Below are positions 7,778 to 16,485 of a stretch of 64,000 bases of DNA, one piece after another. The DNA lies in contig NZ_BMOK01000004.1 of assembly GCF_014647035.1 (NCBI RefSeq), positions 62,001 to 126,000 on the forward strand, in the 5' to 3' direction. The notes below the pieces were generated by a model that saw nothing but the letters and a program-made list of their open reading frames with translations, had not been told where the DNA came from and searched no databases. The position numbers and the translations under genes were made by a program. Position 1 is the first letter of the stretch. Every line of letters starts with the position of its first letter. This DNA comes from Sporolactobacillus putidus (GTDB taxonomy: Bacteria; Bacillota; Bacilli; Bacillales; Sporolactobacillaceae).

Positions 7778-8900
7778 ATGAAGGAAGAACAAAAAATGAG
7801 AGTAGAAAAAGAAGAGGCGAACAAGACGGGTGATTCCGACAGGCAGAAAGCGAAAGCCGCGGACAAACAGAGTTTCAAGGAATATTTTATGGATCGAATG
7901 TACGCCGTTTCCGGAGGGATTGCCTATGCCATCCTGGTAACATTAGGAGTAGGGCTGCTCTTCGAAACACTCGCTAAATTCACAGGATTCATGCCTTTTG
8001 AAACAATCGGCGGCGCGGCGAAAGTGCTGCTCGCTCCCGCTCTTGGAGCCGGTGTGGCGTATGCATTGAAGAGCAATACACTGACCATGTTTGCGGCAAT
8101 GGCCTGTGCGTCCGTCGGTGCGAATGCGATTCATCTGGTTCAGACAACGCCGGCTCAGGTCTTCACAATCACGACCGGCCAGCCGGTAAGTGGTGTGCTG
8201 GCAGCGGCAATCGCCGTGTTTGTCGGTAAAAAAATCACCGGCAGAACGAAATTTGATATTATGGCAATTCCGTTTTTCTCAGTGCTGATTGGTGGTATAT
8301 GCGGCTACGGCCTTGCATTGGTGGTTACTCCTTCACTGAATTGGATCAGCGGTCAAATCACGCATTCCGTTCAAGGATCACCGCTCAATTGCTTCAATGG
8401 TCATTGCGCTTGTCTGGAGCATTTTCCTGATGTCGCCGGCATCGTCGGCTGCACTGGCGATCGCTCTGCAGCTTGATCCTGTATCAAGTGCTGCGGCTCT
8501 GATTGGCTGTACGGTCCAATTTGTCGGTTTCACGGTTATGTCGTACAAAGAAAATGACTTCGGCGGATTCTTCGCACAAGCACTCGTTACACCGAAAGTG
8601 CAGTTTCCGAATCTGGTCAAAAATCCGAAGCTGATTATTCCTCCGTTCGTTGCCGCAATGGTGAGCGCGCCCATCGCAACGATGCTGCTTGGCCTTAAAG
8701 TCCCTTATGAACTGGGCGGCCTTGGTCTCAGCTCGTTGATCGCCCCGCTGAACATTCTTGCGGTTCAGGGCGTTCGCGGATTAATGGTGTTCATTGTTTC
8801 CGGTGTCCTGATTCCGGGAGTGATCACGCTTGTACTCTATCGAGTGATTAAAGTCGCCGGTTGGGTCAAAGAGAGAGACCTGCATCTGGAAGTTCAATAA
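7778..8900 (+). pseudogene. PTS-type IIC membrane protein (PTS_EIIC_2 family), split by a one-base frameshift
   Basis: Frame 1 from ATG 7778 encodes a charged N-terminus and several membrane segments up to VQGSPL, then goes out of frame and stops at 8476. A second frame resumes at once with IASMVIALVWSIFLMSPASSAAL and runs to 8900. One extra A in CTCAATTGCT (8387/8388) explains the break; without it a 374-residue protein results, the usual length for this predicted IIC family. The sugar is unknown and no IIA or IIB gene is adjacent. Either the gene is inactive or there is a sequencing error. The ATG at 7778 has AGGGAG nine bases upstream. Confidence 0.75.
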
Positions 8901-9049
8901 GAGGCAAAGAGTCTTGAGCCGTAAAGTTTGGCACGGAATTCAGTGTTTGCACGGGAATCAAACATATAAACATCAATAGAGTAAAAAAGAAGATAAAGAG
9001 AATTAAGGATGGAAACAGAATCGCTGAAAACAGAGCGTATTAATAAGAG

Positions 9050-9077
9050 AAAAGCCCGCGAGCCACGCGGGCTTTTC
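9050..9077 (+). terminator. Rho-independent terminator after the IIC gene
   Basis: AAAGCCCGCG and CGCGGGCTTTT form a ten-base stem around AGCCA. It separates the IIC gene from the beta-CASP gene. The A-run and T-run make it potentially bidirectional. Confidence 0.8.
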
Positions 9078-9161
9078 TGCGTCTTTTGCAGGGAAAATAC
9101 GCTGTGATAAAATGAAAGAAAAGCAGAGCAGAGTCTGTATTAAAGAAAGAGGCAGATAACG

Positions 9162-11897
9162 ATGAAAGTGAGTATTCTCGGCGGAGGAAGCGAAATCGGC
9201 GCATCCTGTCTGCATGTGCATATTGGTGAAACCGATCTGCTGATCGATGCCGGCATGCGGGTGCACGGCGATGATCTGCTCCCGGCGTTCGGCATGCTGG
9301 ACAATCTGGGCGAACCAAGGGCGGTACTCGTGACCCACGCACACGCTGATCACATCGGCGCGCTGCCGATTGTCCACCGCCTGTATCCAAAGGCACCGAT
9401 TTTTGCTACACCGCCCACCGCCGATTTAATGCAGATCATGATGAAGGATTCCTTCAAAATCATGGAACAGCGCTGCACGGAGACGCGTTCGCTCATTCCG
9501 TACACGAAGGAGCAGATGCAGGAAACGCTTCAGGCACTACGCTTATTTCCCGCAGGCGGAAGGATGACGGTTGGCGATGTAAAGGTGACCCTTTACCGGG
9601 CCGGTCATATTCTGGGCGCGGTGATGTTTATGATTGAGGGCGGCGGCGAAAAACTGCTCGTCAGCGGAGATCTGAGTTTCAAGGCGGGCCGGACGATCCC
9701 CGGGGCCGAAGTACCGGCCGGAGTGCGCCCTGATGCGCTGATTCTTGAATCCACGTACGGCAGCCGCGAACATTCCGACCGTAATACGGAAGAAAAACGG
9801 CTCGCGGACAATGTTGCCGAGGTGATTGCCGCCGGCGGTTTTGCGCTGATTCCCGCTTTTGCCTTGGGCCGTGCGCAGGAGGTGCTGCTGATTCTGCAAG
9901 ATTATATGGACCGCGGTCTGATTCCGGAGTTCCCGATCTATGTCGATGGGCTAGTGACGCCGATCAGCAAAATTTACCGGCGCTATCCGCAATTTCTTAA
10001 AGGACCGGTCGCTCATCGTATTCGGACAAATGGCGACGCTTTCCTGACTGAGGGGCGGTGCACGCCTGTTACGCCGAATGAACGGGAGGCTGTACTCAAG
10101 GGCAAGCCCGCCTGTATCGTTGCGTCATCGGGCATGTTGATCGGCGGTGCCAGCGTATGGTACGCAGAGAGGCTCATCGGCAGCGAGAAGAATGCTATTT
10201 TTATTACAGGTTATCAGGATGAGGAAAGTCCGGGACGAAAACTGCTTAATCTGGCCGAAGGTGAGAGCGATGAACTGGAACTGAACGGGACGACTCACGC
10301 CGTAAAATGCCGGGTGGATAAATACGGTCTGTCCGCACACGGCGATGCCGGGGAACTGAACCGCTTTATCGGCATGGTCCGTCCGGCGCGCGCAGTGCTT
10401 GTTCATGGAGACGACGAGGCCCGCGCCGCGTTAAACGAGCGAATCGAACGGCGTTACCGGCCGGTTTTATCGGAAAACGGGGAAACCTACACATTCAGCC
10501 ACAGCCTATCCGGCCGGGAAATCCGAAACGATGATCGGGGCAGGGATCCGAACCGTGTCCTGAAAGAGAAAGTCGGCTGCCTTGTCCTGTATCGAAAAGA
10601 AGGAGACGAGCAGCTTCGTCTGGCGCTGTGCACAGGTGTCCATGGAAGGACACATTCTTTGATTTGCCAGACTCCGAAAGGAAAGCAGATCCGGCTGTCC
10701 CTGGATCAGACTGCTGAAACCATCGGAGGCTGGAATCGTTCCTTTGATGAATTGCAGCATGATTCCGGCGAGGTACTGGCGTTTTCGCGGCCGTTTCTCA
10801 AGAAAATTCGTTGGGCGGATATAGAAGAAGGGATCTGGACATTTGAGGAGATTGTCTCGATGTGCCTCCCGGAAGACGGCCTCAAGCTGCGCCTTGCTGC
10901 GGCGCTCGCTCTTCAGGCGCTGCCGGATCGTTCCCAAACCTTGGATCATGGATTGGTCCGCTACCGGATCGGCCGGGACAGTCTGCATCTGCTCGCTGAT
11001 CTGCATCTGCCCGTTCAAGGCTTGAAAATGAATGCGACACTGGCGATGGCTGAAATCAGGAGATTCATGGCGGATCAACCGCATTTTATCCGCTGCGGAG
11101 CGGATGCACTGGGAACAACTACCGAACACATCACACTTTACTTTGATTTTCCCGACACCATCGGACCTGAAGAACGTCGGGAATTGTTTGACAAAATAAA
11201 AGAAACGACCGGATGGACGATTGCTTTTTCCGATTCCGTCCGTACGGATCTTCTTCAGGCGAAAGTCAATGAATGGCTCGGCACGTCTGATTCACCATCG
11301 ATTTACCTGGATACAAAATGTGTGTCGATGCCCGTTGCGCGTCCGGAAAACGGGGAAGAGATAGCCGGAAAAATAAAGGAAGAAACAGGATTCACGCTGC
11401 AATTCAAAGATGAGAATCCTGCCCCAGTGGATGCTAAGGTACAGCAGGGTGTTTCGGCGGAATTCTTCAGGGCGCAGATGCCGTCCCCGCGGCTCGAAAA
11501 TAATGAAGCAATCAATGAAGCAAAAATCTGGGCGGAGGATCGCGGAATCACGATTTATAAAGCCAGCATCAAACAGCAGAACGGCCTCGCCTATATGGAA
11601 GTACATTTTATCACACCGGAAGTCGCCCTGCGGCACACGGTGGATATGGAGGAATTGTCCTACCGGACAGGGCTTCCGATCACTTTCGCGAAAAATCCGA
11701 AACAGAATGAGGTTATCCGCGCATCCTCGGAACTGATTCCTAAAGGCTGGGGCCTTCAGAAAAATCCGTCTTTGCACTCAGGAGAAGCGCTGCTGACGAT
11801 AAAACTGCCGAAGGAGCCCCCTGAAGAAGAAGTGCGGCGGGTGGGTGAACGGATTGAGGCGCGGACCGGCTACAGGTTGTCCGTTCTCGTCCGATGA
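9162..11897 (+). CDS. Large beta-CASP metallo-beta-lactamase RNase-like protein with a C-terminal repeat region
   Basis: The protein has 911 residues. Residues 1-430 are a complete MBL/beta-CASP nuclease core of the CPSF73/RNase J superfamily: THAHADHIG at 58-66, GH at 148-149, SGD at 168-170, motif A E196 (ESTYG), ASSGML at 321-326, motif B H393 (LSAHGD) and motif C H415 (VLVHGD). Metal binding and hydrolysis are therefore expected on RNA. The other half is unusual. After a linker domain (about 460-650) there are four copies of a strand-P-helix-TG(W/F/L/Y)-strand unit centred on residues 683, 742, 836 and 902, resembling small nucleic-acid-binding alpha/beta modules. Typical bacterial members have about 450-550 residues. 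ATG 9162; the frame ends four bases past a possible ATG of the next gene. Confidence 0.85.
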   Translation: MKVSILGGGSEIGASCLHVHIGETDLLIDAGMRVHGDDLLPAFGMLDNLGEPRAVLVTHAHADHIGALPIVHRLYPKAPIFATPPTADLMQIMMKDSFKIMEQRCTETRSLIPYTKEQMQETLQALRLFPAGGRMTVGDVKVTLYRAGHILGAVMFMIEGGGEKLLVSGDLSFKAGRTIPGAEVPAGVRPDALILESTYGSREHSDRNTEEKRLADNVAEVIAAGGFALIPAFALGRAQEVLLILQDYMDRGLIPEFPIYVDGLVTPISKIYRRYPQFLKGPVAHRIRTNGDAFLTEGRCTPVTPNEREAVLKGKPACIVASSGMLIGGASVWYAERLIGSEKNAIFITGYQDEESPGRKLLNLAEGESDELELNGTTHAVKCRVDKYGLSAHGDAGELNRFIGMVRPARAVLVHGDDEARAALNERIERRYRPVLSENGETYTFSHSLSGREIRNDDRGRDPNRVLKEKVGCLVLYRKEGDEQLRLALCTGVHGRTHSLICQTPKGKQIRLSLDQTAETIGGWNRSFDELQHDSGEVLAFSRPFLKKIRWADIEEGIWTFEEIVSMCLPEDGLKLRLAAALALQALPDRSQTLDHGLVRYRIGRDSLHLLADLHLPVQGLKMNATLAMAEIRRFMADQPHFIRCGADALGTTTEHITLYFDFPDTIGPEERRELFDKIKETTGWTIAFSDSVRTDLLQAKVNEWLGTSDSPSIYLDTKCVSMPVARPENGEEIAGKIKEETGFTLQFKDENPAPVDAKVQQGVSAEFFRAQMPSPRLENNEAINEAKIWAEDRGITIYKASIKQQNGLAYMEVHFITPEVALRHTVDMEELSYRTGLPITFAKNPKQNEVIRASSELIPKGWGLQKNPSLHSGEALLTIKLPKEPPEEEVRRVGERIEARTGYRLSVLVR

Positions 11898-11932
11898 CAG
11901 GCGTGGATGAAAGAATAAGGAGCATGATTTTG

Positions 11933-12415
11933 ATGGCAAAATCCAAAGTAAAGACGAACGCAATGCGGATCCTTGATTCAGAAAAAATACAGTACAGCAC
12001 TCAGACCTATGACATCAGCGATGGGCTGATTGACGGCGTTTCCGTTGCGCAGAAAGTCGGCGAAGATCCGAAAACCGTTTATAAAACGCTGGTCACCCAG
12101 GGGCACAGCGGCGAGTTCTATGTTTTTGTTGTTCCTGTTGCGGAAGAGCTCGATCTGAAAAAAGCGGCCGCAAGTGTCAGCGAGAAGCGTGTTGAGATGA
12201 TCCATGTGAAGGACATACAGAAGCATACTGGCTATGTGCGCGGCGGCTGCTCTCCGGTTGGAATGAAGAAGGCCTATCCGACGGTGATCGATGCTTCCGC
12301 TGGGTCCATCGATCATATTGTGGTCAGCGGAGGAAAAAAAGGCGTGCAGATCGTTCTGGCTGTCGATGATCTGGTGAAGGCGGCGCATGCCGAACTGCAT
12401 GAGATCATCAAGTAA
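11933..12415 (+). CDS. Cys-tRNA(Pro) deacylase, YbaK/EbsC family
   Basis: A 160-residue editing enzyme expected to hydrolyse Cys mischarged on tRNA-Pro. Family landmarks are GEDPKTVYKTLVTQG with the conserved catalytic-site Lys, VVPVAEELDLKKAA, and GYVRGGCSPVGMKK. Length is typical (about 155-160). The open frame extends to an ATG at 11894 that overlaps the beta-CASP stop, but the ATG at 11933 is preferred: AAGGAG lies ten bases upstream and the protein then begins MAKSKVKTNAMR like its relatives. It is likely co-transcribed with the beta-CASP gene. Confidence 0.9.
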   Translation: MAKSKVKTNAMRILDSEKIQYSTQTYDISDGLIDGVSVAQKVGEDPKTVYKTLVTQGHSGEFYVFVVPVAEELDLKKAAASVSEKRVEMIHVKDIQKHTGYVRGGCSPVGMKKAYPTVIDASAGSIDHIVVSGGKKGVQIVLAVDDLVKAAHAELHEIIK

Positions 12416-12525
12416 TCTTTGATAAGCAATTTCAATAGCTTATAGGCAGCGCGGCGGTCGGGCGAACCGACGCTCAGGTAATCTATGGTGACGGGATCAC
12501 CGGACTGGTCTTTAAAGTCGTTCAT
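12416..12525 (-). pseudogene. Possible 5' remnant of a DUF4269-type gene
   Basis: On the minus strand a start at 12525 gives IDYLSVGSPDRRAAYKLLK, which resembles the conserved N-terminal segment of DUF4269 proteins (I-D-Y-L-x-x-G-x-x-x-Q-x-x-A-Y). The similarity is lost where it meets the end of the YbaK gene, so it would be a truncated relic. This is a recollection-based match over about 25 residues and may be chance. Confidence 0.25.
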
Positions 12526-12590
12526 CAGGCAGATTATTTCTTGGCGGTACCGGTAATTGTTATAATCTCAGACAGAAGGAGTGATGAAAG

Positions 12591-13523
12591 ATGTCAGAAA
12601 AGGTTCAACTTGGGAAGTCAGGGTTATTCGTCAACCCGATCGGACTCGGGACAAATGCGGTCGGCGGCCATAATCTTTATCCGAATCTCGACGAAGAAGC
12701 GGGTAGAGAACTGGTGCGGACAGCTATCGACAATGGGATCAATCTTCTGGACACCGCGTTTATTTATGGACCGGAACGCTCGGAGGAGCTGGTGGGTGAA
12801 GTCGTCAAAGAGAGTGGCCGCCGCGAGGATGTTGCGCTGGCGACAAAAGGCGCGCACAAGTTTGTCGGCAAAGAGACGGTATTCGACAATTCTCCGGCTT
12901 TTCTCAAAAGTCAGGTCGAAGGCAGCCTGAGACGCCTGCAGACGGATGTCATTGATTTGTACTACATTCATTTTCCCGACGAGGGTACACCGAAAGATGA
13001 GGCGGTCGGCGCGCTGAAGGAATTGAAGGATGAAGGCAAGATTCGTGCGATCGGTGTGTCGAATTTCTCGCTTGAGCAGCTGCAGGAAGCGAACAAAGAC
13101 GGTTATGTCGATGTTTATCAGGGCGAGTATAATTTAATCCAGCGCAGCGCTGAAAAAGACCTTTTCCCATATTTAAGGGAGCACGGCATATCTTTTGTTC
13201 CGTATTTTCCTCTGGCATCAGGGCTGCTTGCCGGAAAGTACACCAAAGACCAAAAGTTCAACGACTTGCGTGCGAAGAAGCCCCAGTTCCAGAAAGGCGT
13301 TTTTGAAAAGAATCTCGAAAAGGTGGAAAAACTGCGTGCCATTGCCGAATTGAAGCATTGCGAAGTCGCCAATCTTGTCCTTGCCTGGTACCTCAAACAA
13401 GATGTGATCGATGTCGTGATTCCGGGCGCCAAACGGTCTGAACAGGTCCTGGATAATCTGAAAACACTAGACGTCAAGCTGACAGAGCAGGACGTTGAGG
13501 CCATCGGCAAGATCTTCGGCTGA
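12591..13523 (+). CDS. iolS: Aldo/keto reductase, IolS-like
   Basis: A 310-residue NADP-dependent oxidoreductase. It matches B. subtilis IolS in length and in long stretches ([44 protein letters not shown]). The catalytic tetrad is present: D54 and Y59 in DTAFIYG, K86 in ATKGAH and H127 in YIHFPD. IolS is named for its place next to the inositol operon in B. subtilis, but no iol gene is in this window, so a role in inositol metabolism is not implied. ATG 12591 follows AGAAGGAG, and the gene ends in its own terminator. Confidence 0.88.
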   Translation: MSEKVQLGKSGLFVNPIGLGTNAVGGHNLYPNLDEEAGRELVRTAIDNGINLLDTAFIYGPERSEELVGEVVKESGRREDVALATKGAHKFVGKETVFDNSPAFLKSQVEGSLRRLQTDVIDLYYIHFPDEGTPKDEAVGALKELKDEGKIRAIGVSNFSLEQLQEANKDGYVDVYQGEYNLIQRSAEKDLFPYLREHGISFVPYFPLASGLLAGKYTKDQKFNDLRAKKPQFQKGVFEKNLEKVEKLRAIAELKHCEVANLVLAWYLKQDVIDVVIPGAKRSEQVLDNLKTLDVKLTEQDVEAIGKIFG

Positions 13524-13619
13524 TCTGCGCTTAAATAGAGAAAACGGCTTTTTCTTATTGGTACAAAAAAAGGTTGCGATCCTTTAAAAGCCGCCTAATA
13601 AAAACATTGATAAAGGTAA

Positions 13620-13666
13620 ACTGAGAGAATAGGCGCCTGCCTGCGCAGTTCTCTCAGTTTTTTTTA
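13620..13666 (+). terminator. Terminator after iolS
   Basis: ACTGAGAGAA pairs with TTCTCTCAGT, with an inner GC-rich loop region, and is followed by eight or more Ts. Confidence 0.85.
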
Positions 13667-13914
13667 GGACTGAAGAATGAAAGACAACCGTCAGACTCAG
13701 TGCGGAGCTGTTGCGTGGGCCAGGACGGCCTCATGCCGGGCGTGCCGCAGCGCTTACGATTGGCCCTTACGTTAATTAAACCTGTATTATTTTTTTTGAA
13801 TTGTGCCAGTTTTTTCAGAAAAAATTTTTCCTATTTGTTTAAATGTAATCGCTTTCGTGATAAGCTTTAAGAGAATAGAAAACTCATACAAAAGGGACAA
13901 AGGGGTGTGAGAAA
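13667..13914. other. dhaK upstream region
   Basis: No gene is seen. The region contains the cre site at 13844-13857. A promoter can be drawn with -35 TTTCGT (13853-13858), a 17-bp spacer and -10 TAGAAA (13876-13881). The dhaK ribosome binding site (AAAGGGG) follows. Confidence 0.4.
13844..13857 (+). promoter_or_regulatory. cre site (CcpA operator) upstream of dhaK
   Basis: TGTAATCGCTTTCG matches 13 of 14 positions of the cre consensus TGWAANCGNTNWCA. It lies about 58 bases before the dhaK start and overlaps the putative -35 box. CcpA binding there would repress dhaKLM when preferred sugars are present. Confidence 0.7.
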
Positions 13915-14904
13915 ATGAAAAAAATAATGAATGAACCTGAAAAAATTGTTGATGAGATGCTGGACGGCCTCGTTTTTACGGAGGATTCGATCGTCGAACG
14001 TCTGCCGGGAACGAATGTGATTGCCAGAACATATAGATCGGAAGGGAAAGTAGCTGTGATCAGCGGCGGAGGAAGCGGGCATGAACCGACGCATGCCGGT
14101 TTTGTCGGAAAGGGCATGCTGGCCGCAGCGGTGTGCGGGCCTGTGTTCACTTCACCTGCGCCCGATCAGATTCTCGAAGCCGTTAAACATGCGGATCAGG
14201 GGGCCGGCGTTCTGCTTGTCATCAAGAATTACACGGGTGACGTGATGAATTTTGAAATGGCCGAAGAGCTGGCGGCCATGGAAGACATCTCAGTCGATCA
14301 CATCATTGTGAATGATGATGTTGCCGTTGAAGACAGTACATACACGGCGGGAAGACGCGGGGTCGCCGGGACGATACTCGTTCACAAAATTATCGGCGGG
14401 GCAGCGGAAGCGGGTCTGCCGCTCAAAGAATTGAAAACGCTTGCCGACCAGCTGATTCCCTCGATTAAGACGCTTGCCGTTGCCCTTTCGGCAGCCACTG
14501 TGCCTGAGGTGGGCAAACCGGGATTTGAACTGGCAGAAGACGAAATCGAATATGGGATCGGCATTCATGGCGAACCGGGCTATCGTCGCGAGAAAATAAA
14601 ATCGTCGAAAGAGATGGCATTGGAACTTATCGAACAGTTGAAAAAGAATTTTAACTGGCATGTAGGTGATCGCTATGGTGTCCTGGTTAACGGGATGGGG
14701 GCGACTCCGCTGATGGAGCAGTACGTTTTTATAAACGACATCCAACATTTGCTGAGAGAGGAGCAGCTGGATATCGCATTCAAGAAAGTCGGCAGCTATA
14801 TGACTTCTCTGGATATGGCAGGCATCTCGCTGACGATGATCCGGCTGAAAGAGGAGCAGTGGCTAAAGTGGCTTCAGGAACCTGTGACGACAATTGCGTG
14901 GTAA
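13915..14904 (+). CDS. dhaK: Dihydroxyacetone kinase subunit DhaK
   Basis: A 329-residue substrate-binding subunit of the PTS-dependent dihydroxyacetone kinase. The active-site histidine that forms a hemiaminal with dihydroxyacetone is H218 (GIGIHGEPGY), the same number as in E. coli DhaK. Other landmarks are GGGSGHEPTHAGFVG at 51-65 and NYTGDVMNFEMA. ATG 13915 sits behind AAAGGGGTGTGAG; the frame has a second ATG four codons on. It is first in an operon with dhaL (15 bases later) and dhaM. Confidence 0.95.
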   Translation: MKKIMNEPEKIVDEMLDGLVFTEDSIVERLPGTNVIARTYRSEGKVAVISGGGSGHEPTHAGFVGKGMLAAAVCGPVFTSPAPDQILEAVKHADQGAGVLLVIKNYTGDVMNFEMAEELAAMEDISVDHIIVNDDVAVEDSTYTAGRRGVAGTILVHKIIGGAAEAGLPLKELKTLADQLIPSIKTLAVALSAATVPEVGKPGFELAEDEIEYGIGIHGEPGYRREKIKSSKEMALELIEQLKKNFNWHVGDRYGVLVNGMGATPLMEQYVFINDIQHLLREEQLDIAFKKVGSYMTSLDMAGISLTMIRLKEEQWLKWLQEPVTTIAW

Positions 14905-14919
14905 GGAGGCTTATGAACG

Positions 14920-15510
14920 ATGCTAACGGTTGAAAAAACGATCAGATGGCTGAATTTATTTGGGCAAAAGGTCGAAGAAAAGAAAGTCTATTTAAGCGAA
15001 CTGGATCAGGCGATCGGCGACGGGGACCATGGAACGAACATGGCGAGAGGAACGGCGGCGATGAAAACCGTTCTTGAGCAGAAAGCCTATGATACGGTTC
15101 AGGACGTTTTGAAAACGGCAGGAATGGCCCTGTTAAGCAAAATCGGCGGGGCATCGGGTCCGCTATATGGTTCGGCTTTTATCGGAATGGCGAAGCAAGC
15201 GGGAGAAGGAGCCGCGGACGTCTCGGCTATACTTGAGGCGGGTCTTGAGGGCATTCGGAAACGCGGAAACGCGGAAGCCGGGGACAAGACGATGGTTGAC
15301 GTGTGGCTCCCCGCTGTTGACGCGGTCAAAAATAAGGAACTGAGCCGGGAACGGATTGATGAATGGGTGAAGGCAACCGAACCGATGAAAGCGAAAAAGG
15401 GCCGGGCCTCTTATTTGGGAGAGCGCTCAATAGGGCATATGGATCCGGGGGCGGTCTCAAGCGGACTGCTGTTCGAGTCGATGATTGAAGAAGGTGTTCT
15501 GGATGAGTGA
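14920..15510 (+). CDS. dhaL: Dihydroxyacetone kinase subunit DhaL (ADP-binding)
   Basis: A 196-residue nucleotide-binding subunit that carries tightly bound ADP and passes phosphate from DhaM to dihydroxyacetone on DhaK. The Mg/ADP site is visible as LDQAIGDGDHGTNM, with acidic residues D29, D34 and D36, and the second half has GGASGPLYGSAF and HMDPGAVS. Its stop codon overlaps the start of dhaM by eight bases, which suggests translational coupling. Confidence 0.95.
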   Translation: MLTVEKTIRWLNLFGQKVEEKKVYLSELDQAIGDGDHGTNMARGTAAMKTVLEQKAYDTVQDVLKTAGMALLSKIGGASGPLYGSAFIGMAKQAGEGAADVSAILEAGLEGIRKRGNAEAGDKTMVDVWLPAVDAVKNKELSRERIDEWVKATEPMKAKKGRASYLGERSIGHMDPGAVSSGLLFESMIEEGVLDE

Positions 15511-15874
15511 TTACGGCGTTCTGCTCGTCTCACATGTTCCGCAGATTGTTGAAGGCCTGAGTATCTTATTAAGAGAGGTTGCGCCTGATGTGGCGATCAC
15601 AGCAGCCGGCGGTACGGACGACGGCGGTGTCGGAACGAGTTTCGATAAAATTCAGACAGCAGTCCTGAAGAATGCCGGCGAAAGTCTCCTGGCGTTTTAT
15701 GATTTAGGCAGCTCGAAAATGAATCTTGATATGGTCGCGGAACTATCGGATAAAAAAATCGAAATATTTGACACGGCTTTTATCGAAGGCGCTTATACTG
15801 CGACCGCCCTGCTTCAGGCTAAAGTCCCTTATCATGAGATTCTGAAGCAGCTGGAACCATTGAAAGTGAAATAG
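15503..15874 (+). CDS. dhaM: Dihydroxyacetone kinase phosphotransfer subunit DhaM (EIIA-Man-like)
   Basis: A 123-residue protein made of a single EIIA(Man)-fold domain. H11 in LLVSHVPQIVEG is the predicted phosphorylated residue, fed by HPr. Then TAAGGTDDGGVGTSF is typical of the family. It lacks the HPr and EI-like domains of the E. coli protein, like the short forms in lactic acid bacteria. ATG 15503 with GAAGAAGG upstream is chosen over an in-frame ATG at 15485. Confidence 0.93.
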   Translation: MSDYGVLLVSHVPQIVEGLSILLREVAPDVAITAAGGTDDGGVGTSFDKIQTAVLKNAGESLLAFYDLGSSKMNLDMVAELSDKKIEIFDTAFIEGAYTATALLQAKVPYHEILKQLEPLKVK

Positions 15875-15910
15875 AAGAGATAAGATTATCTGCCAAAGGA
15901 GATGCCGGAG

Positions 15911-16216
15911 ATGACCATAACTCAGGAACGAGTAAAAATGTTTCTTGATGATCCTTCGAAAGCGATTTTATTTGCTAAAAATGGCGTGTATTCGGAATCA
16001 GACGTGCAAGACATGATAGACGAGGTGTACAAGCATCTTGATCCATCATATAAAAAGTTGGGACCGTACCAGAAACTGATCTTCGGCTGGTATATGAATG
16101 CGCCAAAGATGCTGATGTCGCAAAACTATTTGGATGAAGTCATCAAACCTTTTGTCAGAAAAGTGAACGCTGAACTAAACTGGCAGTTAAGAGTGCCTGA
16201 AGATTTTATGAAATGA
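15911..16216 (+). CDS. Small protein of unknown function downstream of dhaM
   Basis: A 101-residue, mostly helical, soluble protein with no family I recognise. It has DVQDMIDEVYKHLDPSYKKLG and an aromatic patch LIFGWYMNAPKML. ATG 15911 is chosen because AAGGAG is ten bases upstream; the ATG at 15902 would touch that site. It is 36 bases after dhaM and before a terminator, so it is probably the last gene of the dha operon. A link with dihydroxyacetone use is guilt by association only. Confidence 0.65.
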   Translation: MTITQERVKMFLDDPSKAILFAKNGVYSESDVQDMIDEVYKHLDPSYKKLGPYQKLIFGWYMNAPKMLMSQNYLDEVIKPFVRKVNAELNWQLRVPEDFMK

Positions 16217-16252
16217 TTGTAACTGGTTACGTCATTTTACTTTTATAAGACC

Positions 16253-16288
16253 CGCCGTTTTTCTCTGATCAGAGGAAGACGGCTTTTT
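16253..16288 (+). terminator. Terminator of the dha operon
   Basis: GCCGTTTTTCTC and GAGGAAGACGGC form an imperfect stem around TGATCA, followed by TTTTTT. Confidence 0.75.
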
Positions 16289-16326
16289 TCAATAATAGGC
16301 GCGAAGATACGAGTTGTACAGCGCAA

Positions 16327-16399
16327 GGGCGATTCTCCGCCAGAACAGGGCGATTCGGGAGAAACTTGGGGCGATAATTCGCTGTCTTAGGGCGAATAG
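16327..16399. repeat. 21-bp tandem repeat array, family B (copy 2)
   Basis: Three and a half units starting GGGCGATTCTCC, GGGCGATTCGGG, GGGCGATAATTC and GGGCGAATAG, each 21 bp apart. Read on the minus strand it gives the repeating heptapeptide pattern RPxxxxN, which is probably a side effect of the 21-bp period. Confidence 0.75.
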
Positions 16400-16485
16400 C
16401 TCTGCTTACCGATCGATTGACTCCTGCCGGAGCGACGAATTCCTGTAAAAAATAAAAATCTGAGATCAGGGGCCTGACGAACAGG

